The notes beneath the pieces were generated by a model, which saw only the letters and a list, made by a program, of their open reading frames with translations, made no database searches and was not told where the DNA came from. Positions 34,285 to 43,591 of a stretch of 64,000 bases of DNA are shown piece by piece. The stretch covers positions 945,104-1,009,103 of the forward strand of contig NZ_JAATJH010000001.1 of NCBI RefSeq assembly GCF_011927835.1, in the 5' to 3' direction. Within the stretch, counting starts at the first letter, position 1; each line of letters begins with the position of its first letter. The DNA is from Neolewinella antarctica (GTDB taxonomy: Bacteria; Bacteroidota; Bacteroidia; Chitinophagales; Saprospiraceae). Both the position numbers and the translations under genes were made by a program.

Positions 34285-35376
34285 TTAGTCGAGCAGATCC
34301 ACCTCCAGGTATACCGGCTGGTGGTCACTATGTTTGAAGCCCATCTCCAACCCTTTCACCTGCTTGATGCGCAGATTCGGGCTGAGCAGGTAGAAGTCAA
34401 TTACCGAGCGGCGGGTGCGGTGGCTGTCGTAGGGGATTTCGCTGTTCCGCACGGTAGCCGTCGTCGGGTCGTAAGCGTATTTCCAGCCGGGCGGCATGAA
34501 GTCGAAGGGAACGGCCTGGGGGAGTTGTACTTTTTTGACGACCGGGTTGAGGGTAAACCAGTTGTAGCCGGGCGGGATCTGGTTCCAGTCGCCCCCGACC
34601 ACGACGTAGTTACCAGCTTCATAATCCGCCAGGGCGGCTTGCCGGAGGGCACTCATTTGTTGCAGGCGTACGCCACCGTCCTTGTCGTAGGCGGAAAGGT
34701 GAATGTTGTAGACCACCACGGACTTACCGTTGGCGGTGGGAAATGCTTGTCGCAGGGCGCAACGGTCGAGTTGAAACAACTTCGTCGGCCAGGGAAATTC
34801 ACCCGGGAGGGGAATCCGCTCGGACGTCCGCGGCGTAAAGCGGCTCGTGCTGACTAAGCCGCCAGTAACGGCACCGTAGTGGTCCCAGGGCTGGAAAATC
34901 GGCAAGGGTACGCGCGTACTTTTGAAGTTAGGGGCGAAGGCCGTCGTGTAACCGGCCCGGGCGGCCCGCACGGTGTCTAATTCGTTGAGGTAGTGGCTGC
35001 GGCGGGCGGCGGTATCGACTTCCTGAAGTAAGAAAAAATCACTGAGGGAATTCCCGACCACCAGCCGCTGGCCGGCAACGTTAGCGGTAACGCGCGCTTC
35101 GCTCATGCGGACCGTACCGAGGTCCGTCCAAAAAAAGTCTCCCTTGTTGTAGAAAAAAAAGTCGGCGTCCCCCAGCCCGCCGTAGCCCACGTTCCAGGTG
35201 ATGAAGCGCAGCACGGAATCCTGAATAACCGGTTCGCTACTTTTTCCCACCCATACGTCCGCGGGCTCTACTTCCGTCGGGTGCCAATCGGTGAGCGTAC
35301 CGAGCAGAAGAATGCCACCCACGTAAAGCAGCACCGCGGCAATCAACCAGACCAAGATTTTACGAGCCTTCTTCAT
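34285..35376 (-). CDS. Endonuclease/exonuclease/phosphatase family protein, membrane-anchored
   Basis: 363 residues. The start MKKARKILVWLIAAVLLYVGGILL at 35376 is an N-terminal membrane anchor; a reading 40 codons longer would run through a REP-like copy. The catalytic part has FITWNVGYGG (Asn) near 72, FFLLQEVD (Glu) near 126, YNIHLSAYD near 241, VVGGDWNQIP (Asp, Asn) near 273 and a terminal HSDHQPVYLEV (Asp-His). All EEP catalytic residues are present. Substrate could be nucleic acid or a phosphoester. Confidence 0.88.
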   Translation of the reverse strand: MKKARKILVWLIAAVLLYVGGILLLGTLTDWHPTEVEPADVWVGKSSEPVIQDSVLRFITWNVGYGGLGDADFFFYNKGDFFWTDLGTVRMSEARVTANVAGQRLVVGNSLSDFFLLQEVDTAARRSHYLNELDTVRAARAGYTTAFAPNFKSTRVPLPIFQPWDHYGAVTGGLVSTSRFTPRTSERIPLPGEFPWPTKLFQLDRCALRQAFPTANGKSVVVYNIHLSAYDKDGGVRLQQMSALRQAALADYEAGNYVVVGGDWNQIPPGYNWFTLNPVVKKVQLPQAVPFDFMPPGWKYAYDPTTATVRNSEIPYDSHRTRRSVIDFYLLSPNLRIKQVKGLEMGFKHSDHQPVYLEVDLLD

Positions 35377-35449
35377 GGGGCGAAGGTACGATGGTGGGCA
35401 ATTACCATTTGGTGCGGGCGGATTAACTCCACTCTTCCGCGATCCCCCC

Positions 35450-35466
35450 GGCACCCGCGACCGCGC
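35450..35466 (+). repeat. REP-like element, forward copy
   Basis: GGCACCCGCGACCGCGC, a perfect core, between the EEP-family gene and the glycosyltransferase gene. Confidence 0.75.
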
Positions 35467-35523
35467 AACTAATTCCGTATTAAGCCGGGGCGGCAACCAT
35501 CAAAAGCTGCAAGTGCGGGCGAC

Positions 35524-36753
35524 TTACTTCAAGTCCCCCTCGGCGATGCGATCGACGACAAGCCGCTCGTAACGGCTCACTAATTTTTCGGCCAGGGTGT
35601 TCCGATCGTACTTCTTATAAAAGCGCGTCGCGGCGGCTCGCCCGATCCGCTCCAGTTTACGGCCCCTGCGCAGGCAGTCGGCGATGCACTCCGCGAACTG
35701 CCCGGGGGTGTCGGCCACGAAGACGTCGCGGCGGTGTTTGGCGTCGATCCCTTCGAGGCCAATGGAGCTCGAAATCACCACCCGGCCCAGCGACATGGCT
35801 TCCAGGATTTTAGCCCGCATTCCGCCGCCACTCAGCAGGGGCACGACGCTCACGCTGTGGCTCGACACGAAGTCACAACTACTCTCTACCTCACCGTGAA
35901 TGATCACGTTGCGCAACCGCAACTGGCTGATCGAAGCCGGCATGTTGCGCCCGGCTACGTGAAACTCCAACACCGGAAAGCGGCGGTGCAGCGTGGGCCA
36001 CACGTCGTTGAGAAACCACTGCAAGCCTTCCAGATTCGGTAGCCAGTCCAGCGAGCCGATGAAGTGGATGCTGAGTGGGCTTTGGTAGCTATCGTAGTTC
36101 GGGTCGCCACAGATGGTGTCCAGACCGATCGGCAAAACGTGGCTCTCGCCCCGGAAGCCGAGGTTACGGAAGTGCTGCTCGTCGCGCTTCGTGATCGGTA
36201 ACAAAAGATCGTACTGATTGAGCTGCTCGCACTCGTACTGCCGCAACTGCTCGGTGAGGTGGCGCACGTACCAGCGCTTGGGCGCGAACGACATATTGGC
36301 CGCACAGCGCTCCCATATTTCGTGCTCGACGTTGTGGGAGCGCATGACGACCTGCGCGTCGCTGTGCTGACGGATCGTCGTGATGTAGGGCGCGAGGTAA
36401 AGCGTTTCCAACTGGATGACGTCGAAGGATTCGGCGCGCAACCACTCCGCCAGGGCCTCGTGGTATTCCGGCTTGTCGAACCGGCTGATGTGGTAGGACT
36501 TACGGCGGAGCAAGTTGCCGAGTGCGGCGAGCGCGCTGATTTCATTATCGACGGCCACCGTGCGTACTTCCCGGTAGTGCAACATGGCTTCCGGTAGCTC
36601 CGACCCGGCGTAGAAGTGCTTGCTGGTGTTCATCGTCAGCAGGCTTACCTCGTTCCCTAATTCGGAAAGACTCTTACCCAGGCCGTGAATTGCCTGGCTC
36701 TCGCCGTCTTTCAGTGGGTAAGGAAATTTTTTGGTGAGTAGTAAAATCTTCAT
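35524..36753 (-). CDS. Glycosyltransferase family 4-like protein
   Basis: 409 residues, GT-B fold. The start MKILLLTKKFPYPLKDGESQ at 36753 is the usual N-terminus; 16 upstream codons are probably not translated. N-terminal acceptor domain with HGLGKSLSELGNEVSLLT; C-terminal nucleotide-sugar domain with IHFIGSLDWLPNLEGLQWFL, VVPLLSGGGMRAKILEAMSLG and VVISSSIGLEGI, which includes the GT4 E-x7-E region. It probably adds sugar to a surface glycan. Not in a visible polysaccharide cluster. Confidence 0.88.
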   Translation of the reverse strand: MKILLLTKKFPYPLKDGESQAIHGLGKSLSELGNEVSLLTMNTSKHFYAGSELPEAMLHYREVRTVAVDNEISALAALGNLLRRKSYHISRFDKPEYHEALAEWLRAESFDVIQLETLYLAPYITTIRQHSDAQVVMRSHNVEHEIWERCAANMSFAPKRWYVRHLTEQLRQYECEQLNQYDLLLPITKRDEQHFRNLGFRGESHVLPIGLDTICGDPNYDSYQSPLSIHFIGSLDWLPNLEGLQWFLNDVWPTLHRRFPVLEFHVAGRNMPASISQLRLRNVIIHGEVESSCDFVSSHSVSVVPLLSGGGMRAKILEAMSLGRVVISSSIGLEGIDAKHRRDVFVADTPGQFAECIADCLRRGRKLERIGRAAATRFYKKYDRNTLAEKLVSRYERLVVDRIAEGDLK

Positions 36754-36945
36754 ACGTGGGAAAAGCAAATAGGGTGCGGCGAAATAACGAAGGGGAGACA
36801 CGAAAAACGAATTTTTCGTGGCTCCCCCAGTACATTTAATTTCTCCGTAACGTTAACGGCCACTACCAAATCAGGCCTCGGTAAAGCCCGCCGCCCAGAC
36901 TTATTCAAATCCCGTGATCGTCATATTTAGCTATCCGTTAGCGTC

Positions 36946-38796
36946 TTAGTCGTTCCAAACATTGTTCTCAACGTCGTCCTCGTACATCCTACCGGTGGGG
37001 TTGATCTCCACCCGTTCGATGTCTCCTTTGGGGTAATCCACGCGGAATTCATAGGTTGGGTTCGTCCAGGGCCAGTCTTCCAGCACCGTCCAGTTAGCTG
37101 CGTACGCGGGCTTTTTCTTGGTGCCCCGCATGATTTGTGGTGCGGTGTAGTACCACATCTCGGAACCGTCTTTCTTCGTCACCTTGATTTCGAGCGGCAT
37201 CGGCATACGGCCCTTCTTTTCCAGTTGGATGATGGCCGCGCCTTCTTCGCCGTCAACGTCCTTCATCACGTAGTCGGGGTAATTCGTGCTGTTTACCCAA
37301 TACTCTTTGTACCAGTCGAGTTCCAGGCCGCTGCATTTTTCGGCCACCCGGATGAAGTCGTTGGGGTTCGGATGCTTGAACCGCCAGTCGTAGTAGTAAC
37401 GTTTCATCGTGCACTCAAAATCCTCTTCCCCGACGATGTAGCGGAGCTGCTCCAAAAAGACGCTGCCGTTAACGTAGCTGGCCACGCCGTAAGCGGCGTT
37501 GGTCGCGTAGTGGTCGGAGTGGGTACTGAGGGGTTCCTGCATGCCGGAGCCGCGGAAACCGCGCAGGCTGCTGTAAGTACCGGCGTGCGGGTTGTCGGTT
37601 GGCTCCAGCTCACCGAGCAGACCTTTAGTCTTTAGGTGGTTCATCACTTCGTTACTCGCCCAGCTGGTGAAACCTTCGTCCATCCAGGGGTGGAGGGCCT
37701 CGTTCGTACCCATCATCGCCTGGTACCAAGAATGCATTAACTCGTGAACGGAGACGCCGACGAGGCTCGGAAAACTGCGCTCGCCGGTGATCAAGGTCGC
37801 CATGGAATATTCCATACCGCCGTCGCCACCCTGGATGAAGCTGTACTGATCGTAGGGGTACTGACCGTAGTGTTCGTTGATGAAGCCGAAAGCTTCGTCC
37901 ATGACGCGGGGCAGATTTTCCCAGTTAGTGGTGGTCTTTTCGCCGGGTTGGACGAAGAAATTCATCGTCATGCCGTCCGCCCGCTGCAACGAGGTGTGTA
38001 CGTAGTCGGGGTCGGCGGCCCACATGAAGTCGCCGACGTTGGGAGCCTTGAAGTGGTAGCTGATCGTGCGCGGGCGTCGCTTGGGGTCGGGTGCGTAGCC
38101 GTAGCCGATCTCCGCGGGGTTCTGGAGGTAGCCGGTGCCGCCGACTACGTAGTCGCGGTCAATGTTGATCGTCACGTCGAAGTCGCCCCAGACGCTGTAG
38201 AACTCGCGGCCGACGTAGGGATTGGCGTGCCAGCCCTGGTAATCGTATTCCGCCATTTTCGGGTACCACTGGGCCATGCTGTACTCGATTCCTTCTTTGT
38301 TATCGCGGCCGGAGCGGCGAACCTGGAGGGGCACCTGTGCGTCCCAAGTCATCGCGAAAGTAGCGCTGGTGTTGGGTAGGATCGGCTCGGCGAGTTCTAC
38401 TTCGAGGACCGTGCCGACGGTTTCGTGGCGCACTTCTTTACCGTTCTGCGTTAGGCTGCCTACTTTGATGTAGCCAACTTCCTCCGGCGTGAGTTGGCTG
38501 ATCCGCTCGGCAACGCGGGCGTCGGCGTCGGGCAGGGTCAGGTTGCGCACGTCCATCATGCTACCGGGCTGAAATGCGTTGAAGTAGAGGTGGTAGAACA
38601 CGCGGTTGAGCGTGTCGGGGGAGTTGTTCGTGTAGACGAGGTCCTGGGTTCCGGCGTACTGGTTGGTCTTGACGTCCATATCGACGGTCATCGTGTAGTC
38701 GACGGCTTGCTGCCAGCGGTCGGGCTGGGCCAGCAGGGGCGCGGAAAGACTGGTGAGCAGCAGGCAGGCGACGAAGGTGGTGAAGTGTACTTTCAT
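36946..38796 (-). CDS. M1 family metallopeptidase (aminopeptidase), exported
   Basis: 616 residues. Signal peptide about 1-23 (ending PLLAQ). A beta-rich M1 N-terminal domain (MDVKTNQYAGTQDLVYTNNS) is followed by the catalytic domain: the GGMEYS exopeptidase motif in GDGGMEYSMATLIT, and zinc site VSVHELMHSWYQAMMGTNEA with the third ligand Glu in WMDEGFTSW, 18 residues after the second His. Likely releases N-terminal amino acids from peptides in the periplasm or outside. No sorting domain. Confidence 0.93.
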   Translation of the reverse strand: MKVHFTTFVACLLLTSLSAPLLAQPDRWQQAVDYTMTVDMDVKTNQYAGTQDLVYTNNSPDTLNRVFYHLYFNAFQPGSMMDVRNLTLPDADARVAERISQLTPEEVGYIKVGSLTQNGKEVRHETVGTVLEVELAEPILPNTSATFAMTWDAQVPLQVRRSGRDNKEGIEYSMAQWYPKMAEYDYQGWHANPYVGREFYSVWGDFDVTINIDRDYVVGGTGYLQNPAEIGYGYAPDPKRRPRTISYHFKAPNVGDFMWAADPDYVHTSLQRADGMTMNFFVQPGEKTTTNWENLPRVMDEAFGFINEHYGQYPYDQYSFIQGGDGGMEYSMATLITGERSFPSLVGVSVHELMHSWYQAMMGTNEALHPWMDEGFTSWASNEVMNHLKTKGLLGELEPTDNPHAGTYSSLRGFRGSGMQEPLSTHSDHYATNAAYGVASYVNGSVFLEQLRYIVGEEDFECTMKRYYYDWRFKHPNPNDFIRVAEKCSGLELDWYKEYWVNSTNYPDYVMKDVDGEEGAAIIQLEKKGRMPMPLEIKVTKKDGSEMWYYTAPQIMRGTKKKPAYAANWTVLEDWPWTNPTYEFRVDYPKGDIERVEINPTGRMYEDDVENNVWND

Positions 38797-38825
38797 TTGT
38801 TTTTGGTAAAGTCTATTGGTTTTTT

Positions 38826-38842
38826 GCCGCGGACGCGGGTGC
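38826..38842 (-). repeat. REP-like element, reverse copy
   Basis: GCCGCGGACGCGGGTGC, 29 bp upstream of the M1 start on its leader side. The remaining 38843-39052 has no recognised feature. Confidence 0.7.
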
Positions 38843-39052
38843 GGGGTATTTGCGGGATGCGAGCGATGCTCGATCCGGCCCGTCCCGATGGTTCGTATTC
38901 GAGATCAGGGTCGGCTCGCTACCCCGGTTAATAAGTCCTGAGGTGGCGGGAAGGTTCTGTTAGCCACCGTTACCGAATCGTTAGCCTCCGTCGTTTAATC
39001 GCTGACGTAGCGAGAAACCAAACGACGTAAACAATTCTTAGCGGCTACCGCT

Positions 39053-39084
39053 TTGCGATGGCAAGCGCCGTAGCTGTACCTTTG
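39053..39084 (+). promoter_or_regulatory. Promoter of the DUF6580-DUF481 operon
   Basis: TTG at 39053-39055 and TACCTTTG at 39077-39084 with 21 bp between match the Bacteroidota -33/-7 consensus well. The ATG follows 28 bp later. Confidence 0.65.
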
Positions 39085-39112
39085 CCCCTTCAGCGCAATA
39101 CCCATCATCGCC

Positions 39113-39700
39113 ATGATCAAAGCTACCCGCCAGCACCTTCCCCTCGTCATCGTCCTCATCGTCGTAGCCGCCGCCGCGCGTCTGCTGCCCCACCCGCCGA
39201 ACTTCGTGCCGACGGGTGCCATGGCTATTTTCGGTGCGGCTGCCCTACCGAAGCGGTGGTTGATGTTCCTGGTGCCCCTGGTGGCGTTTTACGTTTCCGA
39301 CCTGGCGCTGAATAACCTCGTTTACGCGGAGTATTTCGAAGGCTTGTACTTCGGTATTTCACCGTTCGTTTACTTGGGTTTGGGGTTGATGATCCTGGTC
39401 GGTGCGGGCTTGTTGCGGAACCAAACCTTTAGCTGGTTGCGGATTGGCGGGGCGGCCGTTGGCGCGACGCTCGTTTTTTTCCTCGTCAGTAACTTCGGCG
39501 TCTGGGTGGGCGGACTGATGTACCCCAAGACGGCCGCGGGACTCCTCTCCGCCTACGTAGCCGGGCTACCCTTCTTGCTTAATAGCCTACTGGCCAACCT
39601 GGTCTTCAGCGGTGCGCTGTTCGGCGTCAGCAAGGCGGTGGGTATTTTTAAGGAAGAGCGGGAAGGCACACTGGCCTACGAACGGGCGACGCGTAAATAA
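39113..39700 (+). CDS. DUF6580-type putative membrane transport protein
   Basis: 195 residues with about five hydrophobic helices. N-terminal LVIVLIVVAAAARLLPHPPN then VPTGAMAIFGAAAL and VPLVAFYVSDLALNNLVY are the family motifs, reminiscent of the substrate-binding subunits of ECF transporters. C-terminal FLLNSLLANLVFSGALF. Substrate unknown. It lies 9 bp upstream of a DUF481 outer-membrane gene, so the two are probably cotranscribed. Confidence 0.8.
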   Translation: MIKATRQHLPLVIVLIVVAAAARLLPHPPNFVPTGAMAIFGAAALPKRWLMFLVPLVAFYVSDLALNNLVYAEYFEGLYFGISPFVYLGLGLMILVGAGLLRNQTFSWLRIGGAAVGATLVFFLVSNFGVWVGGLMYPKTAAGLLSAYVAGLPFLLNSLLANLVFSGALFGVSKAVGIFKEEREGTLAYERATRK

Positions 39701-39709
39701 CTTTTCGGT

Positions 39710-40507
39710 TTGGTACCAACTACAACATCTTCCCGGCGGCTGACCGCCTGGTCCACTTTGCTCTTCCTGTGTTTCGTTTGCACCGGCGTCCGCGCCCAAA
39801 TCGTGAACATCGAGGACAAACGCCGCACGATCGACACCATCGGTTGGAAGGGGCAAATCGACCTCGGGGGAACGCTCACCAAGAACAGCAACACCGTGAC
39901 CACGCTGCAGGGAGGCCTGCGGCTCGACCGGCTGGGTAGGAAAGCTAACGTACTGATGCTCGCTGACTACCGCCTCGTGCAGGTAAGTGGCGACGACGCG
40001 GCCGTGAACGCCGGCTTTTTGCACCTCCGTTACGGATACGAACCCAAGGACAAGTGGCGCTGGGAGAGTTTCACCCAGGTACAGTACAACGAGCAACTAC
40101 GACTGACGGCCCGCTACCTGATCGGGACTGGCGTGCGGCGGCGACTCTACAAAAGCGACAATGGTAAGTACCGCTCTTATTTTGGCCTGCTGTACATGTT
40201 CGAGTACAATGAACTGAGTAAGTCTGACATCATCTACCGCGACCACCGCCTTAGTACTTACGTCACCCTAAATTTTCCGCTGGGCAAGAACGCGCGTGTT
40301 TCCAACACCACCTACTTTCAGCCCCGGCTGCCCGATTTCTCTGTCCCGCGAATTTCAACCATCACGGCCCTACAGGTTGGCATCACCCGCCGCCTCGCCG
40401 TGACGAGTAATTTTTCCCTCACGTACGACAGGCGCGTTAATCGCGATCTGCCGGACGTCCCCGCCACCATCTACACCTGGGTAAACGGTCTGCGCTTCGC
40501 CTTCTAG
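39710..40507 (+). CDS. DUF481-type outer membrane beta-barrel protein
   Basis: 265 residues. No ATG precedes the signal peptide; TTG at 39710 is the best start and lies 9 bp after the previous stop. Signal peptide about 1-30 ends VCTGVRAQ. The body has repeated amphipathic strands (GQIDLGGTLTKNSNTVTTLQ, HLRYGYEPKDKWRWESFTQV, RYLIGTGVRRRLY) and ends VNGLRFAF, a barrel C-terminus with terminal Phe. This resembles DUF481 (YdiY-like) proteins. The cleavage region is encoded by a REP-like copy (39779-39797). Confidence 0.82.
   Translation: MVPTTTSSRRLTAWSTLLFLCFVCTGVRAQIVNIEDKRRTIDTIGWKGQIDLGGTLTKNSNTVTTLQGGLRLDRLGRKANVLMLADYRLVQVSGDDAAVNAGFLHLRYGYEPKDKWRWESFTQVQYNEQLRLTARYLIGTGVRRRLYKSDNGKYRSYFGLLYMFEYNELSKSDIIYRDHRLSTYVTLNFPLGKNARVSNTTYFQPRLPDFSVPRISTITALQVGITRRLAVTSNFSLTYDRRVNRDLPDVPATIYTWVNGLRFAF
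39779..39797 (+). repeat. REP-like core inside a signal peptide coding region
   Basis: TGCACCGGCGTCCGCGCCC encodes Cys-Thr-Gly-Val-Arg-Ala before Gln at the cleavage site, nearly the same peptide as at 21251 (Cys-Thr-Ser-Val-Arg-Ala-Gln). Confidence 0.6.
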
Positions 40508-40570
40508 CCGATTTATAAAATTGGCAGGATTGAGGGACCCGAGTGCACCCCGCGCAGTATTTTGCGCACC

Positions 40571-43552
40571 ATGGACCCCGCCGCACTACTCCGCTACGCC
40601 AACGAGCACCTACCAGACCACCTTACCGAGATTCGTCCGCTGGCGGGGGAGGTGGCGACCAGCTTTTACGCCGGGGGCGGTGCCAGCGCGTACAAAATCA
40701 AGGTTTACCCCGCCGATTACGACTCTGAGCGCTTGTTGCTGGAAACGGAGATAGTCCGGCACCTTGCGGGGAAGCAACTGCCTTTCGCCACCCCACGAAT
40801 CGTCCACGAAGGCCGGCTGGCTGGCGGTGCCGCGGTACTCATCTTGCCCTGGCACGCCGGGCGGACGCTCGACGAACTCCGCCCCCTGACCAAGGAACTA
40901 CGTCAAAACTGGGGCCGGGCGGTCGCTCAACTGAATAATGCCCTTAGGGATGCTCCGATAACCAAAGCACTGCACACGTACGCGTGGAACCCCAGCGAAA
41001 CCTTGCAGCACCGCGCACTGAGTAAATATTTTAGTGCGGAGCAGAAGATCCTGGCGGACAGCGCCTGGGATCATTTCGAGCGTGATACGCTTCCTCACCT
41101 GGCGGCGCTGCCCAGGGGATTAAATTACAATGACGGGCACGGCGCCAACGTGCTGGCCGACGAGAAAGGAACAATCACGGCCGTGTTTGATTTCGCCGAC
41201 GTGGTTTTCACCGAGCGGCTGAACGAACTGGCCATCGCCTGCGCCTACGCCGCCATGGATGTGCCCGACCCCATCGGCGCGATGGCTGATCTCATCACGC
41301 TGTACGCTGAACACCAGCCCATTAATCACCCTGAGCACCTACTCAATTTAGTGCGGGCCCGGTTGCTCATCACCGTAAGTCTGGCCGCGCGGCGGGCGGT
41401 CACGGAACCGGAAAATCTGTACCACCAGGTGAGTGCCGCACCGGCCTGGTCCCTGCTCGAGCGGTTGGACGAGGTCCATCCAAGTTTCGCTACGGCGGTG
41501 TTTCGTACCGCCGCGGGCCACGCCGCGCCGGGGCTGATCGACTGGAAGCGGCTCGCGCCCGTTTCACCGGTCAACTTGGTCGGAAAATCGCTACTCAAGT
41601 TGGACCTCTCGGTGGGTAGTTTACAGCTGGGCCTGAACCGAAATTTTGAGGACCTGCCGCGGTTCACGCGCCACGTGAGCAATCTACTGGCCGACAATGG
41701 GGCGGACTTCGCCTACGGTGGCTACGGCGAGACGCGCCCCGTCTACACCACGGATGCTTTCGCCCAGACGGGTAACGACGGCCCCCGCTGGCGCACCGTC
41801 CACCTCGGCTTGGATATCTGGGGGCCGGTGGGGACGGCCATTGTCGCACCACTCGACGGCTACGTACACAGCACCCACGTCGACCCAGCACCGGGTAGCT
41901 ACGGCCCCACGATTATCCTCGAACACGAATTACCGGACGGCGGCCGACTCTACACCCTGTACGGGCACCTTGCCGTGCGGGACGTAAACGACCTTAGGTC
42001 ACTAGCTCAGCAGGGGGCACCCCGACAAAGTTCGGGAGTAGCTTACGCGTCGCGGACGCGGGTGCGGAGGGGTGACCAAATAGCTACGTTCGGACGGCCG
42101 GAAGAGAACGGTGGCTGGCCGCCTCACCTGCACTTCCAGGTCATGACCGATATGCTGGGTCTGCGGGGAGACTTTCCCGGGGTCGCGTTTCCGGAGGAAG
42201 CCGAGGCCATGTTGAGCCTCTGCCCCAGTCCGCTGGCTGTTTTTAACTTACCGCCGCCCCTAATTGCCAGTAACCAAGTCAATTTATCGGAGCGCCGCGC
42301 CGCAACTTTGGGTAAGTCTTTGTCCGTAAGCTACGCTGCACCCCTGCACATCGTCCGGGGCGCGGGCCAGTATCTCTACGACCAGACCGGTCGCCGCTAC
42401 CTCGACACGGTCAACAACGTTGCGCACGTAGGCCACGAACACCCGAAAGTCGTGGAAGCTATTCAGCGGCAGGCGGCCGTGCTCAATACCAACTCACGCT
42501 ACCTGCACGACAACATCCTCCAACTCGCCGAGGAGCTGACCGCTACTTTGCCGCCGGAATTGTCCGTCGTGCACTTCGTCAACTCCGGCAGCGAAGCAAA
42601 TGATTTAGCACTGAGGATGTGCGCAGCCTGGTCCGGCTCGCCAAACGTGCTAGCCGTCGAGACGGGCTACCACGGCCATACCGAGCGGTTGATTGGCGTT
42701 AGTTCCTATAAGTTCAACGGCAAAGGCGGCCGGGGGGCACCCGGGACGACGGACCTCCTGCCGCTTCCCGATGTACGTACGGGTCTCCACCGAGACCCCG
42801 CCGGGGCGGGGCGCAAATACGGTGACCTAGCCCAGCGATTTATCGCAGCTCGGTCGGCCAGTGGTGAATCGATCGGTAGCTTCATCGCGGAGAGCATCCT
42901 GAGCTGCGGCGGTCAGATCGTGTTGCCGGATGATTACTTAGCGACCGTGTACGCCCACGTCCGGGAGCAGGGCGGCCTGTGTATTGCCGATGAAGTCCAG
43001 ACCGGTTTGGGGCGGGTCGGTAGCCACTGGTGGGGTTTCGAACTACAGGGCGTAGTGCCCGACATCGTCACGGTCGGCAAACCCTTCGGGAACGGCCACC
43101 CACTCGCGGCCGTGGTGTGTACGCCCCGCGTCGCGGAGGCCTTTGCCAACGGGATGGAGTATTTCAATACGTTTGGCGGCAACCCGGTAAGTTGCGCGGC
43201 GGGGCTGGCCGTGCTGGCGGTCGTGCGGGAAGAAGGTTTGCTGGAAAAAGCGCTTACCACCGGTAACTACTTGAAGCAACTCTTCAGGGAGTTACGGGAC
43301 GTACACCCATTAATTACGGACGTACGCGGCGCGGGTCTTTTTCTGGGCTTTGAGCTAGAAACCGACGCGGGCCACCCGGCCACCAAGCAGGCAGCTTACC
43401 TAAAGAACCAGATGCGGGAATTGGGCTTCCTGATGAGTACGGACGGACCCCACGAAAACGTACTGAAGGTAAAACCACCCATGTGCTTCACGCCCGCCAA
43501 CGGTGATTTACTGGCTCACTACCTCGACCGTGTTTTAAAGAAATTGGCCTGA
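40571..43552 (+). CDS. Three-part fusion: APH-type kinase, M23 peptidase domain, class III aminotransferase/phospho-lyase
   Basis: 993 residues from the ATG at 40571. Residues about 1-340 are an aminoglycoside-phosphotransferase-like kinase ([17 protein letters not shown] near 183, catalytic Asp, then AVFDFADV). Residues about 380-545 are an M23/LytM domain with [11 protein letters not shown] (near 411), [10 protein letters not shown] (near 460) and PHLHFQVM (near 518). Residues about 570-993 are a class III PLP enzyme with [28 protein letters not shown] and the PLP lysine in [12 protein letters not shown] (near 837). Animal homologues of the two outer parts are hydroxylysine kinase and phosphoethanolamine or phosphohydroxylysine phospho-lyases. 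A kinase-lyase route for ethanolamine or hydroxylysine is therefore likely. The M23 part lies inside a cytoplasmic-looking protein and its role is unclear. Confidence 0.85.
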   Translation: MDPAALLRYANEHLPDHLTEIRPLAGEVATSFYAGGGASAYKIKVYPADYDSERLLLETEIVRHLAGKQLPFATPRIVHEGRLAGGAAVLILPWHAGRTLDELRPLTKELRQNWGRAVAQLNNALRDAPITKALHTYAWNPSETLQHRALSKYFSAEQKILADSAWDHFERDTLPHLAALPRGLNYNDGHGANVLADEKGTITAVFDFADVVFTERLNELAIACAYAAMDVPDPIGAMADLITLYAEHQPINHPEHLLNLVRARLLITVSLAARRAVTEPENLYHQVSAAPAWSLLERLDEVHPSFATAVFRTAAGHAAPGLIDWKRLAPVSPVNLVGKSLLKLDLSVGSLQLGLNRNFEDLPRFTRHVSNLLADNGADFAYGGYGETRPVYTTDAFAQTGNDGPRWRTVHLGLDIWGPVGTAIVAPLDGYVHSTHVDPAPGSYGPTIILEHELPDGGRLYTLYGHLAVRDVNDLRSLAQQGAPRQSSGVAYASRTRVRRGDQIATFGRPEENGGWPPHLHFQVMTDMLGLRGDFPGVAFPEEAEAMLSLCPSPLAVFNLPPPLIASNQVNLSERRAATLGKSLSVSYAAPLHIVRGAGQYLYDQTGRRYLDTVNNVAHVGHEHPKVVEAIQRQAAVLNTNSRYLHDNILQLAEELTATLPPELSVVHFVNSGSEANDLALRMCAAWSGSPNVLAVETGYHGHTERLIGVSSYKFNGKGGRGAPGTTDLLPLPDVRTGLHRDPAGAGRKYGDLAQRFIAARSASGESIGSFIAESILSCGGQIVLPDDYLATVYAHVREQGGLCIADEVQTGLGRVGSHWWGFELQGVVPDIVTVGKPFGNGHPLAAVVCTPRVAEAFANGMEYFNTFGGNPVSCAAGLAVLAVVREEGLLEKALTTGNYLKQLFRELRDVHPLITDVRGAGLFLGFELETDAGHPATKQAAYLKNQMRELGFLMSTDGPHENVLKVKPPMCFTPANGDLLAHYLDRVLKKLA
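42014..42068. repeat. REP-like insertion translated within the M23 domain
   Basis: GGCACCCCGACAAAGTTCGG (degenerate palindromic form) is followed by GCGTCGCGGACGCGGGTGC (reverse core, 42047-42065). The stretch encodes roughly [20 protein letters not shown], which lengthens the loop between the YGHL and HLHF motifs. The reading frame is kept. Confidence 0.6.
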
Positions 43553-43591
43553 CCCTATCGAATTTGCGGCAGCCACCTTCGTTCCGGTGCC

